A stretch of 10,370 bases of DNA from Tannerellaceae bacterium (lineage in GTDB: Bacteria; Bacteroidota; Bacteroidia; Bacteroidales; Tannerellaceae). Where the stretch lies: positions 1-10,370 of the forward strand of contig JAIRYL010000058.1 of assembly GCA_031267775.1 (NCBI GenBank), read 5' to 3'. The position numbers were made by a program, and so were the translations under genes. Numbering within the stretch: position 1 is the stretch's first letter; each line of letters begins with the position of its first letter. Shown here one piece after another: positions 1 to 6,646 of this stretch. Under the pieces are notes generated by a model, which saw only the letters and a list, made by a program, of their open reading frames with translations, had not been told where the DNA came from and ran no database searches.

Positions 1-291
1 GATAGAGTATTGGCAATTCTTGATGATGAAGAAGCCAGAGGTTTCCTGTTTAGTTATGAAAAATTATTTGGAGCAAAGGAAAACAGTAAAAAAGATTTTG
101 AAAATATTGCAGAAGGAAAAGAAACAAGCGCAGATAGAACGCGCCGTCTATTCTATGTAATTTGCAGTAGAGCCATGAAAAGTTTAGCTGTTGTTGCCTA
201 TACAAGTGATGTAGATAAAATAAAACAGACAATGTTAGACAATGGGTGGTTCAGCGGAAATGAGATTTTGTTGGAAGAGGCTCTTGTGTAA
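1..291 (+). CDS. C-terminal fragment of a UvrD/Rep-like superfamily 1 helicase
   Basis: Only the last 96 codons are present. The frame is open from base 1 (D-R-V-L-A-I-L...) with no stop, so the gene begins upstream of the window; the TTG at base 10 is not a credible start because the recognisable motif would be all that remained. Residues 46-60 of the visible part read DRTRRLFYVICSRAM, the motif VI pattern of UvrD/Rep/PcrA-type helicases, where the arginine of 'SRA' (visible residue 57) is the arginine finger that senses ATP. The following SLAVVAYT is the usual beta strand after motif VI. The tail is short and acidic, without an extra domain. Helicases with this kind of ending occur alone or beside OLD-family ATPase/nuclease genes, as in Gabija defence; that link is from memory and cannot be tested here because the upstream neighbour is missing. 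The helicase fold is fairly sure, the specific role is unknown. Confidence 0.8.
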   Translation, partial: DRVLAILDDEEARGFLFSYEKLFGAKENSKKDFENIAEGKETSADRTRRLFYVICSRAMKSLAVVAYTSDVDKIKQTMLDNGWFSGNEILLEEALV

Positions 292-326
292 TCCTATAAT
301 TGAAGTAAATCATAGATAAAAAACAA

Positions 327-366
327 AACACCCAATTTTACATTTTTGGGTGTAAAATTGGGTGTT
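327..366 (-). terminator. Hairpin terminator downstream of tRNA-Asp
   Basis: Bases 327-342 and 351-366 are perfect 16-bp inverted repeats (right arm TGTAAAATTGGGTGTT) around an 8-base loop. Read on the minus strand the stem is followed by a U-rich run (complement of the A-rich bases 317-328), so it fits an intrinsic terminator for the tRNA-Asp transcript, which ends about 35 bases earlier. On the plus strand the run after the stem is only GATTTT, so termination of the helicase transcript would be weaker. A shorter alternative stem, ACACCCA with TGGGTGT at 347-353, can compete. Confidence 0.7.
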
Positions 367-400
367 GATTTTGCAACTAACTGGTTTTCAGTCTTATTTG

Positions 401-474
401 CGGTATGGACGGGACTCGAACCCGCGACCCCCTGCGTGACAGGCAGGTATTCTAACCAACTGAACTACCACACC
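401..474 (-). tRNA. tRNA-Asp (anticodon GTC)
   Basis: Read on the minus strand the 74 bases fold as a standard cloverleaf. The acceptor stem is GGTGTGG with CCATACC (one G-U pair), followed by discriminator G73, which is the expected identity base for tRNA-Asp. The D loop contains GTTGG. The anticodon stem CCTGC/GCAGG encloses loop CTGTCAC, giving anticodon GTC for aspartate codons GAC and GAU. The T arm is GCGGG-TTCGAGT-CCCGT. The 3' CCA is not encoded (CAA follows), so it must be added by the CCA-adding enzyme. It has its own promoter upstream at 515-544 and a hairpin terminator at 327-366, so it looks like a single-gene transcription unit. Confidence 0.96.
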
Positions 475-514
475 GTTTTGTTGTTTTTTTGCGATCTTCG
501 TTCAAATTGCAGTG

Positions 515-544
515 CAAAGATAGGGGAAAGTTTTTATTATGCAA
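515..544 (-). promoter_or_regulatory. Bacteroides-type promoter for tRNA-Asp
   Basis: On the minus strand TATCTTTG (522 down to 515) matches the Bacteroides -7 consensus TAnnTTTG exactly, and TTG (544 down to 542) sits 19 bases upstream, in the usual position of the -33 element. Transcription would start near 508, giving a 5' leader of about 35 bases before the mature tRNA end at 474. This is the best promoter match in the window. Confidence 0.75.
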
Positions 545-615
545 GTTCTTTTTATAAATATTTTTGAGGAATATGCTTTTCATGGGAGGTTAAGCAAAAT
601 ATTATGATAAATTGT

Positions 616-623
616 TACTTTTG
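616..623 (+). promoter_or_regulatory. Candidate -7 box for the hisH operon
   Basis: TACTTTTG fits the Bacteroides -7 consensus TAnnTTTG and lies 27 bases before the hisH ATG, which would give a leader of about 20 bases. No clear TTTG is present at the -33 position (near 592-597), so the promoter may be weak or activator-dependent. The leader is too short for a histidine attenuator, and I see no histidine-rich leader peptide. Confidence 0.5.
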
Positions 624-650
624 TATTCTAATCATTTATAAAAAGGAAAG

Positions 651-1241
651 ATGGTTGTTGCCATTATAAAATATAATGCAGGGAATATTTATTCGGTTGA
701 TTATGCCTTGAAACGTTTGGGAATTTCTTCTGTTGTTACGGCAGAACCTGAAGTTTTACAGAAAGCTGATAAAGTGATTTTTCCGGGAGTCGGGGAAGCT
801 CGTACTACCATGAGTTATCTGAAAGATACAAAACTGGATTTATTAATCAAAGATTTACGACAGCCTGTTTTGGGTATTTGCTTAGGAATGCAGTTAATGT
901 GCAAGCGCTCGGAAGAAGGGAAAACAGAATGTCTGAATATATTTGATGTTGACGTCAAACGCTTTATTCCTCAAAAACACGAAGATAAAGTACCTCACAT
1001 GGGTTGGAATACATTATCAAATGTTGCAGAGGGGCTTTTTACTAAAGAACAAGAAGGACAGTTTGTTTATTTTGTGCACAGTTATTATGTGCCTGTAAAT
1101 AATTATACTGCCGCTACTACAGAGTATACGTTACTATTTAGCGCCGCCCTGCAAAAGGACAATTATTATGCTACCCAGTTCCATCCAGAGAAGAGTGGAG
1201 CAGTAGGCGAAAAGATATTAGCTAATTTTTTAAGATTATAA
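651..1241 (+). CDS. hisH: Imidazole glycerol phosphate synthase, glutaminase subunit HisH
   Basis: HisH hydrolyses glutamine and passes the ammonia to HisF, forming the cytoplasmic HisHF complex that makes imidazole glycerol phosphate (IGP) and AICAR from PRFAR. The 196-residue protein is a single class I glutamine amidotransferase domain of normal HisH length. The nucleophile elbow GICLGMQ carries Cys77, and the QFHPEKSG motif carries His178 and Glu180, completing the catalytic triad. FPGVGEA (44-50) is the conserved loop near the oxyanion region. The ATG at 651 gives the typical N-terminus (MVVAIIKYNAGNIYSVDYAL) and follows an A/G-rich stretch, AAAAAGGAAAG. It is the first gene of the operon; hisA starts 8 bases after its stop. 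All catalytic residues are present, so it should be active. Confidence 0.97.
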   Translation: MVVAIIKYNAGNIYSVDYALKRLGISSVVTAEPEVLQKADKVIFPGVGEARTTMSYLKDTKLDLLIKDLRQPVLGICLGMQLMCKRSEEGKTECLNIFDVDVKRFIPQKHEDKVPHMGWNTLSNVAEGLFTKEQEGQFVYFVHSYYVPVNNYTAATTEYTLLFSAALQKDNYYATQFHPEKSGAVGEKILANFLRL

Positions 1242-1249
1242 CTAGAGGT

Positions 1250-1984
1250 ATGATTGAACTGATTCCGGCTATTGATTTAATCGACGGAAAGTGCGTAAGG
1301 CTTACACAAGGGGACTACAGTACAAAGAAAGTGTATAATGAAGATCCTTTAGAAGTAGCCAAAATGTTTGAAGATTATGGTTTACGTCGGTTGCATGTAG
1401 TAGATTTGGATGGTGCGCGTAAAGGATGTATCGTTAATTATCGTGTGCTGGAGAGAATAGCTGCGCATACTTCGCTTGTTATAGATTTTGGCGGAGGACT
1501 CAAGCATGAAAACGACTTGGTAATAGCCTTTGAAAGTGGAGCTCAGATGGTTACGGGGGGTAGCATTGCCGTAAAAGATCCTGAAACGTTCACTTTGTGG
1601 ATAAATAAATATGGTAACCAGAAGATTATACTTGGAGCAGACGTCAGAAATAACAAAATAGCGGTGAGCGGGTGGAAAGAGACTACAGAGAAAGATATTG
1701 TTTCTTTTATACAGGAGTACTATGATAAAGGCATAACAAAAGTTATTAGTACTGATATTGGCCGGGATGGTATGCTGGAAGGGCCGGCTATTGATCTATA
1801 TAAAACGATAAAAGAGACTTTTCCATATTTATATGCGATAGCAAGCGGAGGGGTAAGCTCGGTTGCAGATATTGAGAAGCTGGAAGAAGCAAGAATACCC
1901 GGCGTTATTTTTGGTAAGGCCATTTATGAAGGACGTATTCAATTGAAAGAATTGATACGATTTACGGATAAATATGACGATTAA
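1250..1984 (+). CDS. hisA: ProFAR isomerase HisA
   Basis: HisA carries out the Amadori isomerisation of ProFAR to PRFAR, the step before HisHF. The 244-residue protein has the HisA (beta/alpha)8-barrel signatures: PAIDLIDGKCVRL at the N-terminus with catalytic Asp9, the phosphate-binding FGGGL (80-84) and TGGSIAVKDPE (102-112), GADVRN with the second catalytic Asp131, TDIGRDGM (168-175), and ASGGVSS (198-204). Length equals the family norm. An AGAGG sequence four bases before ATG 1250 is one of the few recognisable Shine-Dalgarno sites in the window. The gene lies 8 bases after hisH and 4 bases before the preferred hisF start, consistent with co-translation of consecutive pathway enzymes. Nothing unusual is seen. 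Confidence 0.97.
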   Translation: MIELIPAIDLIDGKCVRLTQGDYSTKKVYNEDPLEVAKMFEDYGLRRLHVVDLDGARKGCIVNYRVLERIAAHTSLVIDFGGGLKHENDLVIAFESGAQMVTGGSIAVKDPETFTLWINKYGNQKIILGADVRNNKIAVSGWKETTEKDIVSFIQEYYDKGITKVISTDIGRDGMLEGPAIDLYKTIKETFPYLYAIASGGVSSVADIEKLEEARIPGVIFGKAIYEGRIQLKELIRFTDKYDD

Positions 1985-1988
1985 CAAT

Positions 1989-2744
1989 ATGTTGGCAAAA
2001 AGAATTATTCCCTGTCTGGATATAAAAGACGAAACGACTGTAAAAGGGGTGAATTTTGTGAATTTTCGCAACGCAGGCGACCCTGTGGAATTAGGGGCTC
2101 AATATAGTCGTGAAGGTGCAGACGAACTGGTATACTTGGATATTACAGCTTCGCATGAAGGGCGCAAGACTTTTACTGAGTTGGTGCGCAAAGTAGCAGC
2201 TTGTATAAGTATTCCTTTTACAGTGGGAGGGGGAATTAATGAGATAAAAGATGTAGACCGTTTACTTAATGCTGGAGCAGACAAAGTATCTATTAATTCG
2301 GCAGCGCTTCGTAATCCTCAATTAGTAGAGGAAATTGCAAAGAACTTTGGAAGCCAGGTTTGCGTAGTGGCCATTGACGCCAATTATGAGAATAACAATT
2401 GGATTTGTTATTTGAACGGAGGGCGTATTCCCACCCATACATATCTGTATGATTGGGCTGCTGAAGTTGAAAATCTCGGAGCCGGCGAAATTCTGTTTAC
2501 AAGTATGACGCATGATGGCGTGAAGACAGGCTATGCCAATGAAGCTTTGGCTGCATTGGCCAATCAATTGCACATACCTGTTATTGCTTCGGGCGGCGCC
2601 GGGGAAAAAGAACATTTCCGGGATGCGTTTACATTAGGGAAAGCAGATGCAGCTTTGGCAGCCAGCGTCTTTCATTTTGGAGAAATAGGGATAACAGACT
2701 TGAAACAATATCTGTTAAAAGAAGGCGTTAATGTACGAATATAA
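1989..2744 (+). CDS. hisF: Imidazole glycerol phosphate synthase, cyclase subunit HisF
   Basis: HisF uses ammonia delivered by HisH to convert PRFAR into IGP and AICAR; the latter returns to purine synthesis. With the ATG at 1989 the protein is 251 residues and begins MLAKRIIPCLDIKD, the family-standard start. The in-frame ATG at 1974, inside hisA, would add five unconserved residues (MTINN), so I reject it. Catalytic Asp11 and Asp130 are present. Arg5, Glu46, Lys99 and Glu167, which form the salt-bridge gate at the mouth of the ammonia tunnel in known HisF structures, are all in place. Phosphate-binding segments are TVGGGIN (78-84) and IASGGAG (199-205). The TSM-THDG segment (171-177) has Thr174 where the Thermotoga enzyme has Asp. 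hisIE follows after 14 bases. Confidence 0.97.
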   Translation: MLAKRIIPCLDIKDETTVKGVNFVNFRNAGDPVELGAQYSREGADELVYLDITASHEGRKTFTELVRKVAACISIPFTVGGGINEIKDVDRLLNAGADKVSINSAALRNPQLVEEIAKNFGSQVCVVAIDANYENNNWICYLNGGRIPTHTYLYDWAAEVENLGAGEILFTSMTHDGVKTGYANEALAALANQLHIPVIASGGAGEKEHFRDAFTLGKADAALAASVFHFGEIGITDLKQYLLKEGVNVRI

Positions 2745-2758
2745 AGGAAATTAAATAG

Positions 2759-3355
2759 ATGAATTTAGATTTCAACAAAGCGGGAGGATTGATTCCTGCT
2801 ATTATTCAGGATGATAAAACGAGTAAGGTATTGATGCTGGGCTTTATGAATGAAGAAGCTTATCAACAGACAAGAGAAACAGGGAAAGTAACGTTTTTTA
2901 GCCGTACCAGAAATCGTTTGTGGACGAAAGGCGAAACAAGCGGGAATTTCTTATTGGTTAAGCAAATACTGATAGACTGCGATACTGATACGTTACTGAT
3001 AAAAGCCGCTCCAAACGGCCCTGTTTGTCATACCGGAAACGACACTTGCTTTGGAGAGCAAAATAAGGAAGACGTTCTGTTTCTGAAATATCTCCAAGAC
3101 TTTATCGAACAGCGCAGGCAAGAAATGCCTGAAGGTTCATATACTACTTCTTTATTTACAAAAGGAGTGAACCGTATGGCTCAGAAAGTGGGAGAAGAGG
3201 CTGTAGAGTTAGTGATCGAGGCAACGAATGGTACGGAAGAAGGCTTTATTTATGAAGCTTCCGATATGATTTATCACCTGATTGTGTTACTTGCCAGTAA
3301 AGGACTTCGCATAGAAGACCTGGCTTGCGAATTAATGAGAAGACATAAAGAATAA
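2759..3355 (+). CDS. hisI: Bifunctional PR-AMP cyclohydrolase / PR-ATP pyrophosphatase HisIE
   Basis: This 198-residue fusion performs the second and third steps of histidine synthesis. The HisI domain (about 1-105) contains SRTRNRLWTKGETSGN (48-63), the DCDTD metal-binding loop (73-77) and CHTGNDTCF (90-98); Cys74, Cys90 and Cys97 are the expected zinc ligands and Asp73, Asp75 and Asp77 bind magnesium. The HisE domain (about 106-198) is an alpha-helical MazG-like fold with KVGEEAVELVIEA (143-155) and EASDMIYHL (166-174), whose acidic residues coordinate magnesium for pyrophosphate release. Length is normal for the fused form found in Bacteroidota and enterobacteria. It is the last his gene of the cluster; the ftsE-like gene starts 4 bases after its stop, so transcription almost certainly continues. 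Confidence 0.97.
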   Translation: MNLDFNKAGGLIPAIIQDDKTSKVLMLGFMNEEAYQQTRETGKVTFFSRTRNRLWTKGETSGNFLLVKQILIDCDTDTLLIKAAPNGPVCHTGNDTCFGEQNKEDVLFLKYLQDFIEQRRQEMPEGSYTTSLFTKGVNRMAQKVGEEAVELVIEATNGTEEGFIYEASDMIYHLIVLLASKGLRIEDLACELMRRHKE

Positions 3356-3359
3356 ATGT

Positions 3360-4037
3360 ATGGAAAATGACGTCTTGCTCCAACTGGATAATATAGAAAT
3401 AAACCGTGACGGAAATATTATTTTACGGGACGCTTCGCTTACGCTTCATAATGGGGAGTTTTTATATGTAATAGGTAAGGTTGGTTCCGGCAAAAGCAGT
3501 TTGCTGAAATCCTTATATTGCGAGGCGCCATTGAGTAAGGGATATGCTTATTTAATGGAATATAATCTGCAAAATATTAAACGGAAAGAAATACCTTATT
3601 TGCGCAGGAACCTGGGGATTGTATTTCAAGACTTTCAGCTCTTGACCGACCGTACTGTCGTGAAAAACCTGGAGTTTGCATTAAGAGCTACCGGCTGGAA
3701 GAAAAGAGGTGAAATTTTTGATCGGATAGACGATGTGCTCCACCAGGTAGGCATGCAGAATAAAGGATACAAAATGCCTCATGAGTTATCGGGAGGCGAA
3801 CAGCAACGCATTGTTATTGCGCGCGCTTTATTAAATGAACCCCGGCTGATATTGGCTGACGAGCCTACCGGAAATCTTGACCCTGAAACGAGCGCGCAGA
3901 TTGTGCAGCTTCTTCACGACATCTGTAAAAAAGGAACGGCCGTAATCATGACTACCCATAATTATACGCTTGTGCATAATTTTCCGGCGCGTATCGTGAA
4001 ATGCGAGAATGGCTGTCTTAGCGATATAGGAGAATAA
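3360..4037 (+). CDS. ftsE: FtsE-like ABC transporter ATPase
   Basis: A single 225-residue ABC ATPase domain with every expected motif: Walker A GKVGSGKS (39-46), Q-loop Gln90, signature LSGGEQQ (143-149), Walker B LILADEP with Asp167 and Glu168, D-loop NLD (172-174), and switch His200. The stretch RRNLGIVFQDFQLLTDRTV (82-100) closely follows FtsE, the cytoplasmic ATPase that with the membrane protein FtsX links the division ring to periplasmic peptidoglycan hydrolases. FtsE and lipoprotein-release LolD ATPases are related, so a LolD-type role is not excluded, but the DRTV segment and the preceding EIPYLRR favour FtsE. No ftsX is adjacent; in Bacteroides, as I recall, ftsX lies elsewhere near uppP. 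The ATG at 3360 lies 4 bases after hisIE; another ATG at 3356 is out of frame. Its place at the end of a his operon gives no clue to function. Confidence 0.85.
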   Translation: MENDVLLQLDNIEINRDGNIILRDASLTLHNGEFLYVIGKVGSGKSSLLKSLYCEAPLSKGYAYLMEYNLQNIKRKEIPYLRRNLGIVFQDFQLLTDRTVVKNLEFALRATGWKKRGEIFDRIDDVLHQVGMQNKGYKMPHELSGGEQQRIVIARALLNEPRLILADEPTGNLDPETSAQIVQLLHDICKKGTAVIMTTHNYTLVHNFPARIVKCENGCLSDIGE

Positions 4038-4046
4038 TTTTTTATA

Positions 4047-4054
4047 TAACTTTG
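4047..4054 (+). promoter_or_regulatory. Candidate -7 box for lysC
   Basis: TAACTTTG matches TAnnTTTG and lies in the 61-base gap between ftsE and lysC. It would start transcription near 4061 and give a leader of just under 40 bases, too short for a lysine riboswitch. The -33 region falls inside the end of ftsE and has no clear TTTG. No hairpin terminator is visible in the gap, so readthrough from the his operon is also likely. Confidence 0.5.
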
Positions 4055-4098
4055 CTGTGTTTTTTTAAGTAAAGAAGAACAATTTAATACACTAAAAG

Positions 4099-5412
4099 AT
4101 GAAGATTTTAAAATTTGGCGGTACTTCGGTAGGTTCGGCGCAAAGAATGAAAGACGTTGCAAAATTAATTACGGCGGAAAAGCATACGATTGTTGTATTA
4201 TCTGCCATGTCGGGTACTACTAATTCACTGGTTGAGATTTCCGATTATTTGTACAAGAAGAATCCCGACGGCGCAAACGAAATAATTAACAAGCTTGCAA
4301 TTACATATTATAAACATGCAGACGAGCTTTACGGCGCCGCTGAATATAAACAGAGAGCTAAAGAATTGATATCTCATCATTTTGATTACATACGTACCTT
4401 TACCAAAGACCTTTTTACGCTATTTGAAGAGCGTGTTGTGCTGGCGCAGGGAGAATTAATCTCAACCGGCTTGATGAATTTATACCTGAATGAATCAGGC
4501 GTAAAATCAGTTCTTTTACCCGCTTTAGACTATATGCGTACGGATAAAAATGCGGAACCTGATCCTGTCTATATTAAAGAAAAGCTTTCGGCTTTGCTGG
4601 CTGAAAATAAAGAGGCTGATTTATATATTACCCAAGGGTATATCTGCCGGAATGCCTATGGCGAAATAGACAACCTGCAGCGCGGAGGCAGCGATTATAC
4701 GGCGTCGTTAATAGGAGCGGCTGTTCATGCCGGCGAAATTCAGATTTGGACGGATATTGACGGCATGCATAATAATGATCCGCGCTATGTGGAGAACACA
4801 TCGCCTGTCAGGCAGCTTCATTTTGAAGAAGCTGCCGAGCTGGCTTATTTTGGAGCGAAAATATTGCATCCTACCTGTATTCTTCCAGCCAAGCTAAATA
4901 ACATTCCGGTTCGTTTATTGAATACCATACAGCCCGACGCCCTGGGGACATTGATCTCGAATGAAACAGAAAAGGGTAAAATTAAGGCTGTAGCGGCTAA
5001 AGACAATATTACGGCTATTAAGATTAAGAGCGGCCGCATGTTGCTGGCTACGGGTTTTCTTCGGAAAGTATTTGAAATATTTGAAAACTATCAAACCCCT
5101 ATCGATATGGTTACTACATCGGAAGTAGGCGTATCGTGTACCATTGACAGCCGGAAGCGGTTGGATGAAATAGTGGATGACCTTAAAAAATATGGAACAG
5201 TAACGGTAGATGAAGATTTGGTTATCATCTGCGTCGTTGGCGATTTGGAATGGGATAATGTGGGTTTTGAGGCAAGTATCGTATATGCGTTAAAAGATAT
5301 TCCCGTACGAATGATTTCTTACGGGGGAAGCGATTATAATGTTTCTTTGCTGGTTAAATCATCTGATAAGAAACGAGCGTTGCAGGCGTTGAGCCGGCAT
5401 TTGTTTAATTAA
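4099..5412 (+). CDS. lysC: Aspartate kinase (LysC type)
   Basis: This enzyme phosphorylates aspartate, the first step toward lysine/diaminopimelate, threonine and methionine. The 437-residue protein is monofunctional: there is no C-terminal homoserine dehydrogenase domain. The kinase domain (1 to about 290) has the start motif KFGGTSV (5-11), the ATP-site RGGSDYTA (195-202), WTDIDGMHNNDPR (217-229) and ELAYFGAKILHP (247-258). Two ACT regulatory domains follow, about 303-370 (with the effector-site stretch PIDMVTTSEVGVS, 334-346) and about 373-437 (with VRMISYGGSDYNVS, 403-416). This layout resembles lysine-inhibited LysC, so feedback inhibition by lysine is likely but the effector is inferred. 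The ATG at 4099 directly precedes the conserved KFGGTS motif. lysA lies 67 bases downstream, pairing the first and last steps of the lysine route. Confidence 0.96.
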   Translation: MKILKFGGTSVGSAQRMKDVAKLITAEKHTIVVLSAMSGTTNSLVEISDYLYKKNPDGANEIINKLAITYYKHADELYGAAEYKQRAKELISHHFDYIRTFTKDLFTLFEERVVLAQGELISTGLMNLYLNESGVKSVLLPALDYMRTDKNAEPDPVYIKEKLSALLAENKEADLYITQGYICRNAYGEIDNLQRGGSDYTASLIGAAVHAGEIQIWTDIDGMHNNDPRYVENTSPVRQLHFEEAAELAYFGAKILHPTCILPAKLNNIPVRLLNTIQPDALGTLISNETEKGKIKAVAAKDNITAIKIKSGRMLLATGFLRKVFEIFENYQTPIDMVTTSEVGVSCTIDSRKRLDEIVDDLKKYGTVTVDEDLVIICVVGDLEWDNVGFEASIVYALKDIPVRMISYGGSDYNVSLLVKSSDKKRALQALSRHLFN

Positions 5413-5479
5413 ACTGAATTATGAACGTCGTACGGATTATGCGGATTTTGCCGTGTAACTGGTATAAATAAATACGAAT

Positions 5480-6643
5480 ATGCTAAAAGGAACTTTTCCC
5501 ATTGAAAAATTTAAATCGCTACAGACCCCCTTCTATTACTACGATGTAGAATTGCTGAAAGAAACGCTGAACGCGATAAAAAGCGAGGCTGGTAAATACA
5601 AGTATCACATACACTATGCGGTAAAGGCCAACGCTAATCCACGCGTGCTTTCTATCATAGCGGAAAATGGTTTAGGCGCTGATTGTGTGAGCGGCGGCGA
5701 AATTCAGGCGGCATTAGAGGCAGGTATTCCTTCCGGGCAAATTGTTTTTGCAGGAGTTGGAAAGGCTGACTGGGAAATTAATTTGGGACTGGATAATCAG
5801 ATTTCCTGTTTCAACGTAGAATCATTGGCCGAACTAAGGGTGATAGACGAGCTTGCCGCTATAAAAGGAAAGGTGGCGCCGGTTGCTTTGCGTATTAATC
5901 CGGAGGTGGATGCACATACGCATGCAAAAATAACAACCGGGATGAAAGAAAACAAGTTTGGAATTAATCTGGGACAACTCGGCGCCGTAATAGATGATTT
6001 GTTGCAGATGAAGCATGTAAAGCTGACGGGGATTCATTTTCATATCGGTTCGCAAATTACGGATTTATCTTCTTTCCAGAATCTGTCTATCCGGGCGAAT
6101 GAAATACAGGAGGATTTGGAAGCGCGCGGACTGCGCATTGAAAACATTAATTTGGGGGGTGGATTAGGTATTGATTATTACCATCCGAATCATGTGCCTG
6201 TTCCGGCGTTTGACAATTATTTTGCCGTTATTCATAAATTATTGAAGGTACGTCCCGGACAGCAGATTCATTTTGAACCGGGGCGTTCAATTGTAGCTCA
6301 ATGCGGGTCGCTCATATCGCAGGTATTATACGTAAAAGAAGGGGAAACTAAGAAATTTGCCATCCTCGACGCCGGTTTTACGGAATTGATACGTCCGGCC
6401 ATGTATGATGCATACCATCGGATTGAAAATATTTCGAGCCATGAAGATACGGCGTTTTATGATGTGGCAGGCCCTGTTTGCGAATCGTCGGATGTGTTTG
6501 GGAGAGAGATGGAATTAAATAAAACGCATCGCGGCGATTATATAGCCTTGCGTTCGGCCGGCGCTTATGGCGAGATTATGGCCTCCCAGTATAATTGCCG
6601 TAAATTACCCCGGTCTTACTTTTCGGATACCTTATACAAATAA
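5480..6643 (+). CDS. lysA: Diaminopimelate decarboxylase LysA
   Basis: LysA is a cytoplasmic PLP enzyme that decarboxylates meso-diaminopimelate to lysine, the last step of the pathway. The 387-residue protein is a fold III (alanine racemase-like) decarboxylase. HYAVKANANP carries Lys49, the PLP Schiff-base lysine. HFHIGSQ (187-192 region) carries His188 stacking on PLP, NLGGGLGI (224-231) and EPGRS (266-270) bind the phosphate, RPAMYDAYH (305-313) holds substrate-binding residues, and CESSD carries Cys334, the catalytic cysteine from the partner subunit. AGAYG (360-364) supplies the PLP-contacting tyrosine. It is somewhat shorter than the E. coli enzyme (about 420), as usual in Bacteroidota. 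The 67-base gap after lysC holds no convincing promoter or terminator, so the two are probably co-transcribed. The glycosyltransferase starts 3 bases after its stop. Confidence 0.96.
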   Translation: MLKGTFPIEKFKSLQTPFYYYDVELLKETLNAIKSEAGKYKYHIHYAVKANANPRVLSIIAENGLGADCVSGGEIQAALEAGIPSGQIVFAGVGKADWEINLGLDNQISCFNVESLAELRVIDELAAIKGKVAPVALRINPEVDAHTHAKITTGMKENKFGINLGQLGAVIDDLLQMKHVKLTGIHFHIGSQITDLSSFQNLSIRANEIQEDLEARGLRIENINLGGGLGIDYYHPNHVPVPAFDNYFAVIHKLLKVRPGQQIHFEPGRSIVAQCGSLISQVLYVKEGETKKFAILDAGFTELIRPAMYDAYHRIENISSHEDTAFYDVAGPVCESSDVFGREMELNKTHRGDYIALRSAGAYGEIMASQYNCRKLPRSYFSDTLYK

Positions 6644-6646
6644 GTA

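Noticed and set aside
362..377. GATTTTGC resembling the core of CTnDOT-type attachment sites (GTAnnTTTGC)
   Set aside because: Only the TTTGC part matches well; TTTG is very common in these AT-rich promoters and spacers, and no integrase or paired site is visible.
346..567. Open frame across the tRNA-Asp region
   Set aside because: It runs through the tRNA gene and its promoter on the opposite strand, has low-complexity composition and no recognisable domain.
1974..1988. ATG at 1974 as the hisF start, overlapping hisA
   Set aside because: It adds five unconserved residues before MLAKRIIPCLD, the family-standard N-terminus encoded from 1989.
2499..2519. HisF Thr174-His175 in place of the Asp-Arg seen in Thermotoga
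   Set aside because: Bacteroides HisF, as I recall it, also departs from Asp here (Asn-His), and catalytic Asp11, Asp130 and the tunnel-gate residues are intact, so it looks like lineage variation.
4038..4098. Lysine riboswitch upstream of lysC
   Set aside because: The whole gap is 61 bases and the predicted leader just under 40, far too short, and no structured element is visible.
5421..5471. A 16-codon frame (MNVVRIMRILPCNWYK) between lysC and lysA as a possible leader peptide
   Set aside because: It has a single lysine at the end, no following attenuator hairpin, and a length expected by chance.
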